Program-made: the position numbers and the translations under genes
Part shown: positions 24,201-34,074 of the stretch, one piece after another
Layout: every line of letters starts with the position of its first letter
How positions within the stretch are numbered: position 1 is the stretch's first letter
Notes under the pieces: generated by a model
Database searches by the model: none
Told to the model about the DNA's origin: nothing
The model's input: the letters and a program-made list of their open reading frames with translations, nothing else
Origin: Brachionus rotundiformis
Taxonomy: Eukaryota > Rotifera > Eurotatoria > Ploima > Brachionidae
Length of the DNA stretch: 64,000 nucleotides
NCBI GenBank assembly: GCA_016802295.1
Contig: JAESIW010000020.1
Location: 976,031 to 1,040,030 of the forward strand
Reading direction: 5' to 3'

Positions 24201-25711
24201 CAAGTAAATGTTTTTACATTGTTTCTGGAAATTAGAACTATTAGGCAAAATTTTTATTATCTTTATCAAATTTTTTCAAATTGTTTTATGCTTTTTTAAT
24301 TAAAAATTTCCAATGAAAAAAAAAAAAAATTTATTTTATTATATTTTAAATCTTAAATTGAATATTTTAATGATTAATTTTATTTTAATTATTTAATAAA
24401 TTAACTTACTCAATAAACAATTTATTTTATTCAAAGACAATCTAAAAAATATACTCTAGAATAAATAATAAAAATATCAATAATTATTTATTGCTAATTT
24501 GATTTATATTAAAAAAATGTTTAAAGATACAAGTAGATGAAAACGAAGAGCCACAAGAAATGCTTGGTTACTCAGATATTGATGGAACATGGAACATAAT
24601 GGAACTTTTGGAAGCCCTTTATCACATGTCTGTTAATGATGAGATAAAAAAAGATATATATGAAACCTACAACATGAAAAGTTGCCTTAAAAAACTTATC
24701 ATTAAAGGAAACAATAGCGAAAAGTCTTTCTCGTTAAAGCTCTTGTACCAACTTTGCTTTGATAGGACAATTATTTGTGACGTCGAAAATGACCAGGAAT
24801 TTATGGACTATTTGCTAGAACTTTCAAAACAAAACGTAAACAATTTGCTAAAGAAAAATTGCCATGGTATTTTGTGGAAAATTAAGGCTTCACATTCAAA
24901 AGAAGACACTCACATAAATCAAGTTGAGAGCTCAACTAAGCATATCATGATTAGTTATAATGGAGAATCAAGAGAAATATGCTTGTCAATTAAAGATCAA
25001 TTGGAAAAGAAAGGCTTCAAAATTTGGATCGATGTTGAAAATATTGCAGGCTCTAGTCTGGAATCAATGGCCAAAGCGATAGAAGATAGCTTTTGCATTT
25101 TGATGGGGATGACAGAAAAGTACAAAATGAGTCCAAATTGTAGACTTGAAGCTGAATACGCAATTCAGCTTAATAAACCAATAATACCATTGATTCTGCA
25201 AAAAGGATACAAACCAGATGGATGGTAGTTTTTTCAATAAGCTTTACGAGCTAATTTTAATTTTATTAATTATTTTTATGCAAGGCTTGGAATCATTCTT
25301 GGTGCTAAAATATTTGTTAATTTTAAAAAGTACTCATTTGAGGAATGTATTAGACGAGTCCTAGTTGAGTTATCTAAAGTAAGTAATGATTTGGAAAGTC
25401 AAAAAGAACATGTAAAACCAATTTCAAATAATAACAATACGACAGGAGACAAAAATAATAAAATATTACTTTGGAGCGAAAAAGAAGCTGAAAACTGGAT
25501 TTTAGAGAAAAATTTCAAAAAAGAAATTATAGATAAGATAAAACCTTGTAATGGGAAAATATTGTACCAAATGTTTACAATGTTGGAAACAGTGCCAGAA
25601 TTTTTCTATTCGACATTAAGATCGGATTCAGAAAATAAAGTTACGCTAAGAGATCTTGCAGAATTTTCCTTTGAATTGAAAGAACTTTTTACTTCAAAAA
25701 AAAAAACTTGA
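21236..25711 (+). CDS. ARM-repeat/TIR protein with C-terminal SAM-like region
   Basis: Four exons fit: 21236-21986, 22060-22628, 24527-25224 and 25285-25711, giving 814 aa. Residues 1-560 are helical and ARM-like. A TIR domain covers about 579-700: HIMISYNGESREICLSIKDQ, FKIWIDVENIAGSSLESMA, then SPNCRLEAEYAIQ and GYKPDGWLGIILG. A C-terminal helical block of about 735-810 (SEKEAENWILEKNFKKEIID) looks SAM-like. The Glu in CRLEAEYA (648 or 650) sits where catalytic TIR NADases such as SARM1 have theirs, so NAD+ cleavage or TIR signalling is plausible but unproven. Domain order (ARM-TIR-SAM-like) differs from SARM1 (ARM-SAM-SAM-TIR). The first intron (21987-22059) was inferred because it restores the frame; without it there is a one-base frameshift near 22026. 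Intron 3 is unusually long. Confidence 0.8.
22629..24526 (+). repeat. Long intron of the ARM-TIR gene with internal repeats
   Basis: A 1.9 kb intron, about 30 times the usual length here. It holds imperfect direct repeats: TTAAGAAGTGATATCG followed by similar sequence at about 23063 and 23614, and AATAGATAACCAAGTAAATG followed by a long match at about 23488 and 24190. The repeats suggest growth by duplication of a roughly 550-700 bp unit, possibly of transposon origin. No protein match was seen inside. Confidence 0.5.
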
Positions 25712-26230
25712 ATTATTTTTTAATAAAATTATTTTTTGTAAAATTATCAGATATTTGTTGAAAAATAAGAAATTGAAGATAAAATTTAGAAGGTGAAAGA
25801 TTGATTTTTGATTTTCGAGGATATATATTCTCCATTATGAAAAGAGCGAAAAGTACCATTTTAAAAAAATGTGAGAGAAAAAAAAATCAGGAGAAGAATT
25901 AAATCAATAAAAATCGATAGATGGAATTATTGACCATTTTTTTATTTAATTTAAAAATTATGCACAATAAAAACCAAAATTATATTGTAAAACTTATAAT
26001 ATTGAGTAAAAATAAGGTCTTGATAAAAAATAATTAATTAGATAAATGAAAAATAAAAAAATAAAAACATTTCTATTATTAACAGATAATTTGCGTAAGA
26101 TTATTTTAAATAAGTGATTTAATGGAAAAGATACCAAAACACTTACTTAATTAAAAGGCCTTTATTTGAAAAAAAATTGATTAACGAATAAAACTAAATT
26201 AAGAAGGTAAAATAAATCATGTATAATGAT
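25712..26230. other. Intergenic AT-rich DNA
   Basis: A tail-to-tail gap between the ARM-TIR gene (AATAAA near 25721) and copy C, whose poly(A) palindrome AAAGGCCTTT lies at about 26155. Nothing else was seen. Confidence 0.5.
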
Positions 26231-26455
26231 CTACCACAAAGCAGCAGTTGAACCACATCCCAAGTTCAATGGAGCAGCAGCAGCAGTCAATGGAAGGTGA
26301 TTCCAGTTGTTGTATGCGAGTGGTGAAGCAGTGAATGGGAGATGGTTCCAGTTGTTGTATGCGAGTGGTGAAGCGGTCAATGGAAGGTGATTCCAATGGT
26401 TCCAGGCGAGTGGAGCAGCAGCTAATGGGGAAGCCAATGATAATCCGCAAGACAT
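26231..26455 (-). CDS. Small Trp/Asn-rich repeat protein, copy C
   Basis: A 74-aa member with three repeat units and the four-Ala TAAAAPLNLG variant near the C-terminus. It differs from most copies by Ser at the LASPLAA site and Ala at the first LAWNHW site. TATAAATA at 26551-26544. Its 3' UTR is of the same type as copy F. Head to head with copy D. Confidence 0.75.
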   Translation of the reverse strand: MSCGLSLASPLAAAPLAWNHWNHLPLTASPLAYNNWNHLPFTASPLAYNNWNHLPLTAAAAPLNLGCGSTAALW

Positions 26456-26898
26456 TTTTAAATGTTTTTTTGTTTGAAGTTGGTTAACTAAATTAATTAA
26501 TAAATTAACTATTTGGTTGATTTTATTTTCCAAAATCTCTTGCTATTTATAATCATTTTGCTTTGTTTTGTTTACATTGAGAGAGCCTGTTGAAAAATTA
26601 TATAAAACTAATTTGAATCGATTACATTCTAAAAAAAACCCACATAAAAAAATTCATCAAAAGATCAATTGTTTTAGAATTCCCATTTAATAATTTTTTT
26701 TAGTTGTGATTGTTTTTTAATTTGATTATTTATTGAATTAATCAATTGAAACTAGTGACATCCAATGATGCATAATATAAACATAACAAAGCAAAATGAT
26801 TATAAATAGCAAGAGATTTTGTGGAAAATAAAATCAACCAAATAGTTAATTTATTAATTAATTTAGTTAACCAACTTCCAAAAAAAAAACATTTAAAA
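26456..26898. promoter_or_regulatory. Two-TATA divergent promoter, pair C/D
   Basis: A 443 bp spacer, nearly the same as in pairs A/B and E/F and in the same orientation. Each gene has its own TATAAATA, 88-89 bp before its ATG (26551-26544 and 26811-26818). Confidence 0.7.
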
Positions 26899-27123
26899 AT
26901 GTCTTGCGGATTATCTTTGGCTGCCCCATTAGCTGCTGCTCCACTCACCTGGAACCATTGGAATCACCTTCCATTGACCGCTTCACCACTCGCCTACAAC
27001 AACTGGAATCATCTCCCATTCACTGCTTCTCCACTCGCATACAACAACTGGAATCACCTTCCATTGACTGCTGCTGCTGCTCCATTGAACTTGGGATGTG
27101 GTTCAACTGCTGCTTTGTGGTAG
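26899..27123 (+). CDS. Small Trp/Asn-rich repeat protein, copy D
   Basis: A 74-aa member with three repeat units, starting MSCGLSLAAPLAAAPLTWN. The 3' UTR and the DNA beyond it match copy A and the NSF 3' flank, so this copy marks the edge of an inverted duplication of the NSF/copy A junction. Confidence 0.75.
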   Translation: MSCGLSLAAPLAAAPLTWNHWNHLPLTASPLAYNNWNHLPFTASPLAYNNWNHLPLTAAAAPLNLGCGSTAALW

Positions 27124-27129
27124 ATCGTT

Positions 27130-27896
27130 AAACATAATTTATTTTACCGTCTTAATTCTTAAATCAATTTTTTTTCAAATAAAGGCCTTTTAATTTTAAA
27201 AAATCTTTAATATATAAAATATTTTTTTGCACTTTGAATTAAAAAAATACTTTTATTTTGAAAATTCAAGCTTATTTTTTGTTTTGATATATTTTTAATC
27301 TGATAAATTAGAATAAAAAGATAAAATTTATTAAATAAATAAATAATTTTTAAAAAATCAATTATGCAATCCGCCTATATCTTCTAAAGCATCAATAAAT
27401 TTATCAATTCGTAAAGCATCTGTGGCTTGATTTGATAATTCAATCGTATCCAAAAGACTTTTGACACCGATCGAAAGATACTTTTGGTTTATCAAATTGC
27501 TCAATCGAGTCATTTCCTCATTAGAAAAACATCCCAACCCTTCCACAAAAGCCATTACTTCACTTCCTCTACTAATATTAGGCACATGTATTACTTTACT
27601 AAATGATTGATAAAGGCCTAAGTCCTTAACCAATTCTTGCTCACTTGTGGTAGCTATTAGCAAAAGCTTGCGACCTTTAGGTGGCAATTTTTTGAACAAA
27701 ATCTTCAAAGTTTGCAGAACAAAATTAGAAAATCTTGGACCGATTGGTGCATAGTCCAGAAGAGACTCAATTTCGTCAACAACTACACAACTTAATTCTG
27801 ATTTATAAGCATCATTGAAGCTTTCCCTCCTCCAAAACTTCCTGTATCTTCTCGCTGCACAGCACTATACCATTTCTGATAAACAACTCAAAATCT
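27130..27896 (-). pseudogene. Inverted, internally deleted copy of the NSF 3' end
   Basis: 27130-27357 copies the NSF 3' flank and 27358-27896 copies the last part of its second exon, in opposite orientation to the parent. The match runs back from the stop to source about 19150, then jumps to about 18952 and continues to about 18876 (join near 27830). The missing 200 bp hold the D2 Walker A motif. The surviving 116-codon C-terminal frame is identical in protein to NSF, implying a young event, but it lacks both ATP-binding domains and has no start, so no NSF function is expected. Confidence 0.9.
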
Positions 27897-28330
27897 CATC
27901 CGGAATAAATCAATCAGGTCAATATTTAGGTAAAGACTACAGAATCGAGTTTCAAGCTTAAATATTTCTTTAGAGTTAAATAATGACATATACTCATTGA
28001 TCAGTCTTATCACCAGTGGAATTGAATTTTTAAGGCCACAGCTGACATAGTATTCGTTGAGATCAAACAGCCTATTGTCTATTTTATGAATTTTTAAGTT
28101 GTTGAGTGAAGTGGTGGAGAGGTTCTAGTGGCGTGTCCTTTTTTATTCTATAAGTATAGAGCGTATATCTGTATTTAGAATTACTTGCAGCTTTCTTATG
28201 TTCTCATTAGAAAATAGAGAAGATAGTAAAAGACGAATCTGATACCGATACGTTCATTTTCCATTTGACTAACCATGGTTCCAGTTCCTTGAGATAGCTG
28301 TTTATTGAGTGATGAATATTACCAGATAAA
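27897..28330 (-). mobile_element. Fragment of a LINE reverse transcriptase C-terminal half
   Basis: On the minus strand a segment near 28320-28210 reads LKELEPWLVKWKMNVSVSDS, like the 'L..W..KW.MK.N..KS' thumb region after the polymerase core. Further on (about 28130-27897) a frame reads NRLFDLNEYYVSCGLKNSIP, like the conserved 'RL.DLN.RYL..A' C-terminal block of LINE ORF2. Frames are interrupted by stops. Confidence 0.5.
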
Positions 28331-28394
28331 AATATGTAAAGTATAACTATAAAATGACTTTTTTTTTTGGGGATGTCATTAATACATTAATTTT

Positions 28395-29219
28395 TAGTAG
28401 TTAGAGAGAGTTTAAACAATGAGTTTACTCCGTTAAATATTGGTTTTATTACAACAGATCGCGGTTATTTAATCAAAAATCATACCACCCCAATGGCTAA
28501 GGTTTTATTGAAAGCTAATGAAAATGATGTTACAGTGCTGCTACAAAAAATTACAAAAATTTACGTCAATTTTTGTAACAAAATTCATCAAATTTTTTTT
28601 TTTCCTTTTTCAAAAATTCAAAAAAAAAAATTTTTTTTCATGAAAATCGGTTTTTTCGAGAAATTTTGGAAATTTTTTTTTTCACTGAATTTTACAATAA
28701 TTATCGGTATTTGACGATAATTATCGTTATTTTACGAAAAATACCCTTTTTTAGATTACCATATTTTACGGTAAAAATGGTAAAATATCGTGAAATTACC
28801 ATAATTTACGTAAAAAATGGTGAATTCAAAGTATCGTAGCAGCACTGTATCACAATTTAGGACGCGACTTATATTTACATAGAAAAGTCAAATTCTTATA
28901 GTTTTCAGAAAGCTTCCTTTTCTGAACATAAGAAAAGATGCTTGCTGAAATTTATGCTGGCAACAGATGGTACAATAATCGAATCTATAGGTCCTTTTTA
29001 CTCGAATGGAAAAAATAATGATGCTAATATACTAGAAAATATTCTAAGTAAAATAAGGGAAGCCGACAAATGGTTCTATCAAGAAGACATTTTTGTTGTC
29101 GACAGAGGATTTAGGGACTCAATTAGATTGCTTCAAGAAAAGCAATATGAAACAAAGATGCCTAGTTATTTAAAAGGTAGGAAACAACATATGTTATTTC
29201 GAATATCAATATAAAGTAT
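28395..29219 (+). pseudogene. DDE transposase pseudogene, split by a MITE
   Basis: Before the MITE the frame reads GFITTDRGYLIKNHTTPMAK. After it, ATYIYIEKSNSYSFQKASFS is followed by IGPFYSNGKNNDANIL and IFVVDRGFRDSIRLLQEKQY. This is the DDE_Tnp_4/Harbinger-like endonuclease type, in which 'DGTYIYI.KS' holds the first catalytic Asp and 'D.NNDA..L' and 'VDRGFRD' follow. Removing the 315 bp MITE and one TA makes the two halves run on in one frame, interrupted only by a TAG where Trp is usual. It is truncated at both ends and inactive. Confidence 0.75.
28533..28847. mobile_element. Tc1/mariner-type MITE inserted in a transposase
   Basis: 315 bp with perfect 12 bp terminal inverted repeats, CAGTGCTGCTAC ... 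GTAGCAGCACTG, flanked on both sides by TA (28531-28532 and 28848-28849), the target duplication of Tc1/mariner elements. The interior is low-complexity and rich in TTTACG and TACCAT motifs; it encodes nothing. Confidence 0.85.
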
Positions 29220-29588
29220 TGATATTCAAATAATATATAAAGTAAGATTTTTGTTTTGATACATGATGTGTCTTTTTGTCTAAACGTCTCTTCGCTTTAA
29301 AATCCTTTTTTTTGGGTTTTTCTTTAATTTTGTAAAAAAGGAAAAGTGATATAAAAAAACTAATTGCGTTATGTTATGAACAATTTTTCCAGAAAAAAAA
29401 TAATTTTTAGCAACCTTTCCATCATAAAACAAAAATTCCACCCTCTTTAATAGGTTCAATCTTTGATTAGCCTTTAAACATGAAATAATCAAGTAATTAG
29501 CAACTTTTTACATATATTGTTAATCAACGCATCGAGTTCTATAAGAATATGCGAAAAAAAAATATTTATCTTAGGCTTGTATTTAATG
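29215..29588. other. AT-rich DNA without a supported gene
   Basis: A short minus-strand frame (29492-29280) is low complexity and was not called. Confidence 0.4.
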
Positions 29589-30448
29589 TTGCACTATAGA
29601 TTAATCAGAAGTTGCACTTTTTTTAATACCAAACTGCACTATATTATTTCCAAAAAGTACTTCATTATTTAATGTGCACTGAATTATTCGGTTTTTTTCC
29701 AAAATAATTCAAATTAGAACTTTTATATTTCAAAACTTTACTACATAAATCACCATGCACTTAAATAATTTTTGATTTTTACTAAAATAATTTATGAGTT
29801 GCACTAAAATAATTTCTAATTTGGACTAAAATAATTTTTGAGTTGCACTAAAATAATTTTAAATATTAATTTAGACTTTAATTTTATTTTTGTTTTCAAA
29901 AAAGCTAATTTTATTTTATTTCCGTCCCTTTTGTAAATTCCTTGCGACTACTTATTTAGAAATCAAAACAATTAACCCATTTTGGCAGCAGCAGCACTAG
30001 TGGTAGATCCTGCTGGATTCAAAAAAGCTTAAAAGCTTATTTAATTCGTTAATTTAACACCGATTCGGCTTCTTAATAAATAAAATATTATTTTTTTTTA
30101 TTTTATTCTTATGTATGTTTCACTATATTTTTTTTTCTCTCTAAATCACATAATTGTAATTGTAATTTGTATTTTCTTATGTTTAAAAAAAATGAAGTTT
30201 TCGAAAAAAATAGTGCTTGTTGTATTTATTTATCTAAAAATGAATTAAAATAGTTCAGGTCTAAAATTATTTTAGTGCTTTTAAAACATTAATTTAGTGC
30301 TTAGTAAAGATTATTTTAGTTCAAAATAAAAATTATATTAGTGCTTATTAAAGAATATAATAGTGTAAGAATGTTATTTATAGTGCAGCCTTGATTAATA
30401 AAGTGCATATAAATATTATAGTGCAACTTGTGATTATTTATAGTGCAG
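29589..30448. mobile_element. Non-autonomous element with arrayed GCACTA subterminal repeats
   Basis: About 860 bp. The left 290 bp carry many copies of TTGCACTA(T/A)AATAATTT-like units, spaced about 25-35 bp; the right 220 bp carry the same units inverted (AAATTATTTTAGTGC, TATAGTGCA). The two ends match as TGCACTATA(G/A)AT. .AATCA..AAGTTGCAC. TGTATTTAATG lies before the left end and TGTATTTGATG just after the right end, a possible target duplication. Arrays of subterminal motifs are typical transposase-binding zones. No transposase is encoded; the superfamily is unclear. Confidence 0.6.
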
Positions 30449-30827
30449 AATGTATTTGATGCCTTTATCTTAATGATGAGCTAGTTTTTTTTACAATTTC
30501 CCCGTATCCTTTTTATTTAATCAGCTTTTTCTTAATATCCAGAAAAAATCTTTTTTAGTTTAAATTTCAAGACAAGTAACAATTTTATTCAAAATGAACC
30601 CTTACTGCTCGAAATAGGCAACAAGATAATAAAGCTTTCAATCAATAATTGCAATTTTGATGAATAAAAATTAAAATATTATTTTTCAATAAAATATTAC
30701 TTTATTCTTTAAAATTTATGAAGCTTATTGTTGAATAATTACTTTATTATGATTAATATCGAAAATAGCTTATTTTAGAAAAAATTCTAAATCTTGATTA
30801 GTAAAAATAATATTTGTCTTGCTCTAT

Positions 30828-31184
30828 TCAAAATAAAAATATAAAGCATATTAGATAAAGATTAAATAACAGAATTAGATTTGGAATGATTATAAATGAA
30901 TTATTGAAAGATTCATTATTGCATCCATCCGTTTGACAGCATTTTATATCGGTACCAATCATCGATGTTTCTTGGCAGGTTCCAAAGCATCCTCTGACCA
31001 CATACGTAAACTCAGATCTTTGAATTGTTGTTTGGCAATAAAGATCATTTGGACAATCTCTTAAATCTGCTTCTGAAACTTGAAGGCAGTTAGAGCAACT
31101 ATAACACTTAATTGCATCAATTTTTAATAACTGATACCCAATAATTTAGAAGAAAACAAAACCCTTAATAAAATTAACAGTCAT
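30828..31184 (-). pseudogene. Ly6/uPAR-type small surface protein gene, probably broken
   Basis: A reading of 118 codons has the Ly6 (three-finger fold) pattern: KCYSCSNC start, CPNDLYCQTT, RGCFGTCQE, then IKCCQTDGCNNE, where the final CC...CN is the family signature. It is followed by a hydrophobic tail suited to GPI anchoring. A TAA at codon 13 interrupts the signal-peptide-like start. Either the gene is dead, or the true first exon lies elsewhere and the CAG at about 31132 is an acceptor. A truncated inverted copy faces it at 31541. This is a cell-surface family; no toxin role is implied. Confidence 0.6.
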
Positions 31185-31540
31185 TTTATTTCTTTTGATA
31201 AATTTTAAGTTTTTAAAATCAAAAAGATCCTATATAAATACAAAAAATTAGGTTGTAATTTCATATCTATTTCATTAATAAATTCTACTTAGCAAATGCT
31301 CAAAAGTTTCATTTGATTGCTTGAAGTTTTTCTATTAATTTTAACGATGAAATTTTTTAACTATTCAGCTTTAAATAATGTTTTTGATTTAAAAAATCTA
31401 AATTTGTCAATGTTTTTAATAAAAATGTTTAATTTAAAATTTTAATTAAATTTCGTAATAACATTTTTCATTCACTGATCTTAACTCAATTATTTGTCAA
31501 GAAAATTTTTATAATCAAACTCAGCAATTTAATATTCATC

Positions 31541-31793
31541 TTTAAGAGATTGTCCAAATGAAGTTTATTGCATAACAACAGTTCAAAGATTATTTGATTA
31601 TACGAATGTGACCAAAGGATGCTTTAGTACCTGCCAAGAAACATCTATGGTTGGTACGGATATAAAATGCTGTCAAACGGATGGATGCAATAATGAATCT
31701 TTCAATAATTCATTTATAATTTATAAAAATAAAACATGTTTAATGATAAACCACAAAGCAGCGGTTGAACCACATCCCAAGTTCATGTTTTAA
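31541..31793 (+). pseudogene. Truncated second Ly6-type copy fused to small-gene debris
   Basis: It starts abruptly at a region equal to 'LRDCPN' of the copy at 30828-31184 and runs through the GCFSTCQET and IKCCQTDGCNNE motifs. The first Cys cluster and any signal peptide are missing. After FNNSFII the frame crosses a breakpoint at about 31735 into the antisense of a small-repeat-gene 3' end and stops at 31793. With the copy at 30828 it forms an inverted repeat. Confidence 0.7.
31741..31783 (-). pseudogene. 3'-end remnant of a small repeat gene
   Basis: About 43 bp equal to the last codons of the small-gene family on the minus strand (CCACAAAGCAGCGGTTGAAC and onward). It is a ninth, vestigial copy left at the Ly6 breakpoint. 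Confidence 0.75.
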
Positions 31794-32342
31794 TCGATTC
31801 TCAAAGCAAGGATTTTAAGATAATTTTATTTATTTTAAATTGAAAAAAATTTCAAATTAAAAATTTTTATTGAAAAATTGAATAAAAATTAAAAAATAAG
31901 AAGTTGTTTTAATCGATTCTCAAACCAGTGATTTTAAGATTATTTTATTTATTTCAAATTAATAAAAAATTAAAATTGGAAGGGCTTTATTAAATAAGAA
32001 TCCATAGAAAATGTTTTAAATTTATCAATTAACTTTTAATTCTTAGTCAATTAAATTTTTGGCTTTTTGGGCTAAAGCAGATGGTATCCCAAAAAATAAT
32101 CCAAAAAAAAAATTTTAATTAAAGAAAATTAAAAATTTGTCAACCATAGATATTGAATTTCTAATTATTAAAACAAGACGAACAATCAAAACCTGTTTAA
32201 TGTTTTTTTTTAATTTTTAATTAAATTTCAAAAACAGGTTAATTCTACTAAATTAAAATAAAATATTCAAATTAGAAAGGCCTTTATTAAAATAAAAAAT
32301 CAAATTAAACCAAAATTATTTTAATTTTACACATGAGATAAT
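31784..32342. repeat. Copied REXO4 3' end and downstream flank
   Basis: At about 31856-31905 the DNA matches the last codons and 3' UTR of REXO4 (source about 35095-35140), with the flank motif TTTTAATCGATTCTCAAA present twice (about 31788 and 31909). From about 32090, CAACCATAGATATTGA and AAAACAAGACGAA match source 35565-35607. So the REXO4 tail, its flank and the small-gene pair moved as one block. Confidence 0.7.
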
Positions 32343-32564
32343 CTACCACAAGGTAGCGGTTGAACCACATCCCAAGTTCAATGGAGCAGCAGCAGTCAAT
32401 GGAAGGTGATTCCAATTGTTGTATGCGAGTGGTGAAGCAGTGAATGGGAGATGGTTCCAGTTGTTGTAGGCGAGTGGTGAAGCGGTCAATGGAAGGTGAT
32501 TCCAATGGTTCCAGGTGAGTGGAGCAGCAGCTAATGGGGCAGCCAAAGATAATCCGCAAGACAT
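32343..32564 (-). CDS. Small Trp/Asn-rich repeat protein, copy E
   Basis: A 73-aa member. Its one clear difference is Thr for Ala two residues before the final Leu-Trp (STATLW). TATAAATA at 32662-32655. Its 3' UTR is of the B/G type. Head to head with copy F. Confidence 0.75.
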   Translation of the reverse strand: MSCGLSLAAPLAAAPLTWNHWNHLPLTASPLAYNNWNHLPFTASPLAYNNWNHLPLTAAAPLNLGCGSTATLW

Positions 32565-33007
32565 TTTTAAATGGTTTTTTTTGTTTGAAGTTTGTTAACT
32601 AAATTAATTAATAAATTGACTATTTGGTTGATTTTATTTTCAAAAATCACTTGCTATTTATAATCATTTTGCTTTGTTTTGTTTATATTGAGAAAGCCTG
32701 TTAAAAAAATAAATAAAACTAATTTGAATCGATTACATTCTAAAAAAAACCCACATAAAAAAATTCATCAAAAGATCAATTGTTTTAGAATTCCCATTTA
32801 ATAATTTTTTTTAGTTGTGATTGTTTTTTAATTTGATTATTTATTGAATTAATCAATTGAAACTAGTGACATCCAATGATGCATAATATAAACAAAACAA
32901 AGCAAAATGATTATAAATAGTAAGAGATTTTTGAAAATAAAATCAACCAAATAGTTAATTTATTAATTAATTTTGTTAACCAACTTCCAAAAAAAAAACA
33001 TTTAAAA
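32565..33007. promoter_or_regulatory. Two-TATA divergent promoter, pair E/F
   Basis: A 443 bp spacer in the same orientation as pairs A/B and C/D. TATAAATA at 32662-32655 (for E) and 32912-32919 (for F). Confidence 0.7.
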
Positions 33008-33232
33008 ATGTCTTGCGGATTATCTTTGGCTGCCCCATTAGCTGCTGCTCCACTCACCTGGAACCATTGGAATCACCTTCCATTGACCGCTTCACCACTC
33101 GCCTACAACAACTGGAATCATCTCCCATTCACTGCTTCACCACTCGCATACAACAACTGGAATCACCTTCCATTGACTGCTGCTGCTGCTCCATTGAATT
33201 TGGGATGTGGTTCAACTGCTGCTTTGTGGTAG
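33008..33232 (+). CDS. Small Trp/Asn-rich repeat protein, copy F
   Basis: A 74-aa member, the same protein as copy D over its whole length; the DNA differs by a few silent changes (for example TTG AAT TTG near the end). Its 3' UTR matches copy C rather than D, so coding and 3' regions have been reshuffled between copies. Confidence 0.75.
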   Translation: MSCGLSLAAPLAAAPLTWNHWNHLPLTASPLAYNNWNHLPFTASPLAYNNWNHLPLTAAAAPLNLGCGSTAALW

Positions 33233-34074
33233 ATCATTATACATGATTTATTTTACCTTCTTAATTTAGTTTTATTCGTTAATCAATTTTTTTTTAAATA
33301 AAGGCCTTTAAATTTTAAAAATTCCTCAACTAATTGTTTTCAAATATTTTGAAGGCTTTTATTTTCATATTAGTTTTATATTCTAATAATTTCTTTTTTT
33401 TTCATTAATAGTCTTATTTAAATTATTTCTTGATATACCAGTCATTTTAATCTTATAAAATTTTTAATCTTTATAACTGCTCTTCCGTTATGATTTTGAC
33501 AATAATCTTAGCTCATCTTACAATTATTTAATATTAGATCAACAATAATTCGTGTTTACGAATAATTAAAGAAGTTTGCAGCACTTAAGTTAGATGAGCT
33601 ACAAGGTTCAGAGAATGTTATCATTTGCTTATAAATTTTTTTTTTTTATTTCTGATTTCTGATAATTTAAGGACTCGTAAAAGTCTGACTGAATCATTAT
33701 CAGGAAATTGAGATAGTCATTTTAAATTTTTTTATTAATAAAAAGTTTTGTGATCAAGATATCTCCATTTATATTTATTTGATTTTTACAGATTTTCTAA
33801 TAAAATTTAAAAAGATATTATGTTTTTTTAAAATGATTTAATGAATAATAAGTTTTTTTTAATTAGAGAATTATTCTTCAATAATATTTGAATAAATTAA
33901 GTTTTAATCAGTCTTTCAAGACAAAACTAACCTTTAAAAATTAAAAAGAGACAAAATATATCTATCTATAAAATTTTCTATTTTATTCAATCAAAATTGT
34001 TTTAACATTTGAACATATTTAGTATACAAATTAATTCTATTTTATAAAATATCGAGTTAAAATTATTTATAAAA
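33233..34074. repeat. Intergenic DNA with a LINE 3'-tail-like repeat
   Basis: About 33650-33850 resembles the repeat tails at 47200-47520, 47590-47800 and 52400-52760 (shared features: 'GTGATCAAGA', 'TTTGATTTTTACAGATTTTC', 'TAATAAAATTT'). These look like 3' ends of one retrotransposon family. The rest is AT-rich. Confidence 0.4.

Noticed and set aside
26821..26898. N-terminal extension of the repeat protein (ENKINQIVNLLINLVNQ)
   Set aside because: In frame and conserved between copies, but it lacks an ATG and lies between the TATA box and the ATG, so it is 5' UTR.
28493..28714. 73-codon frame
   Set aside because: It runs from the transposase relic into the low-complexity MITE; it is not a gene.
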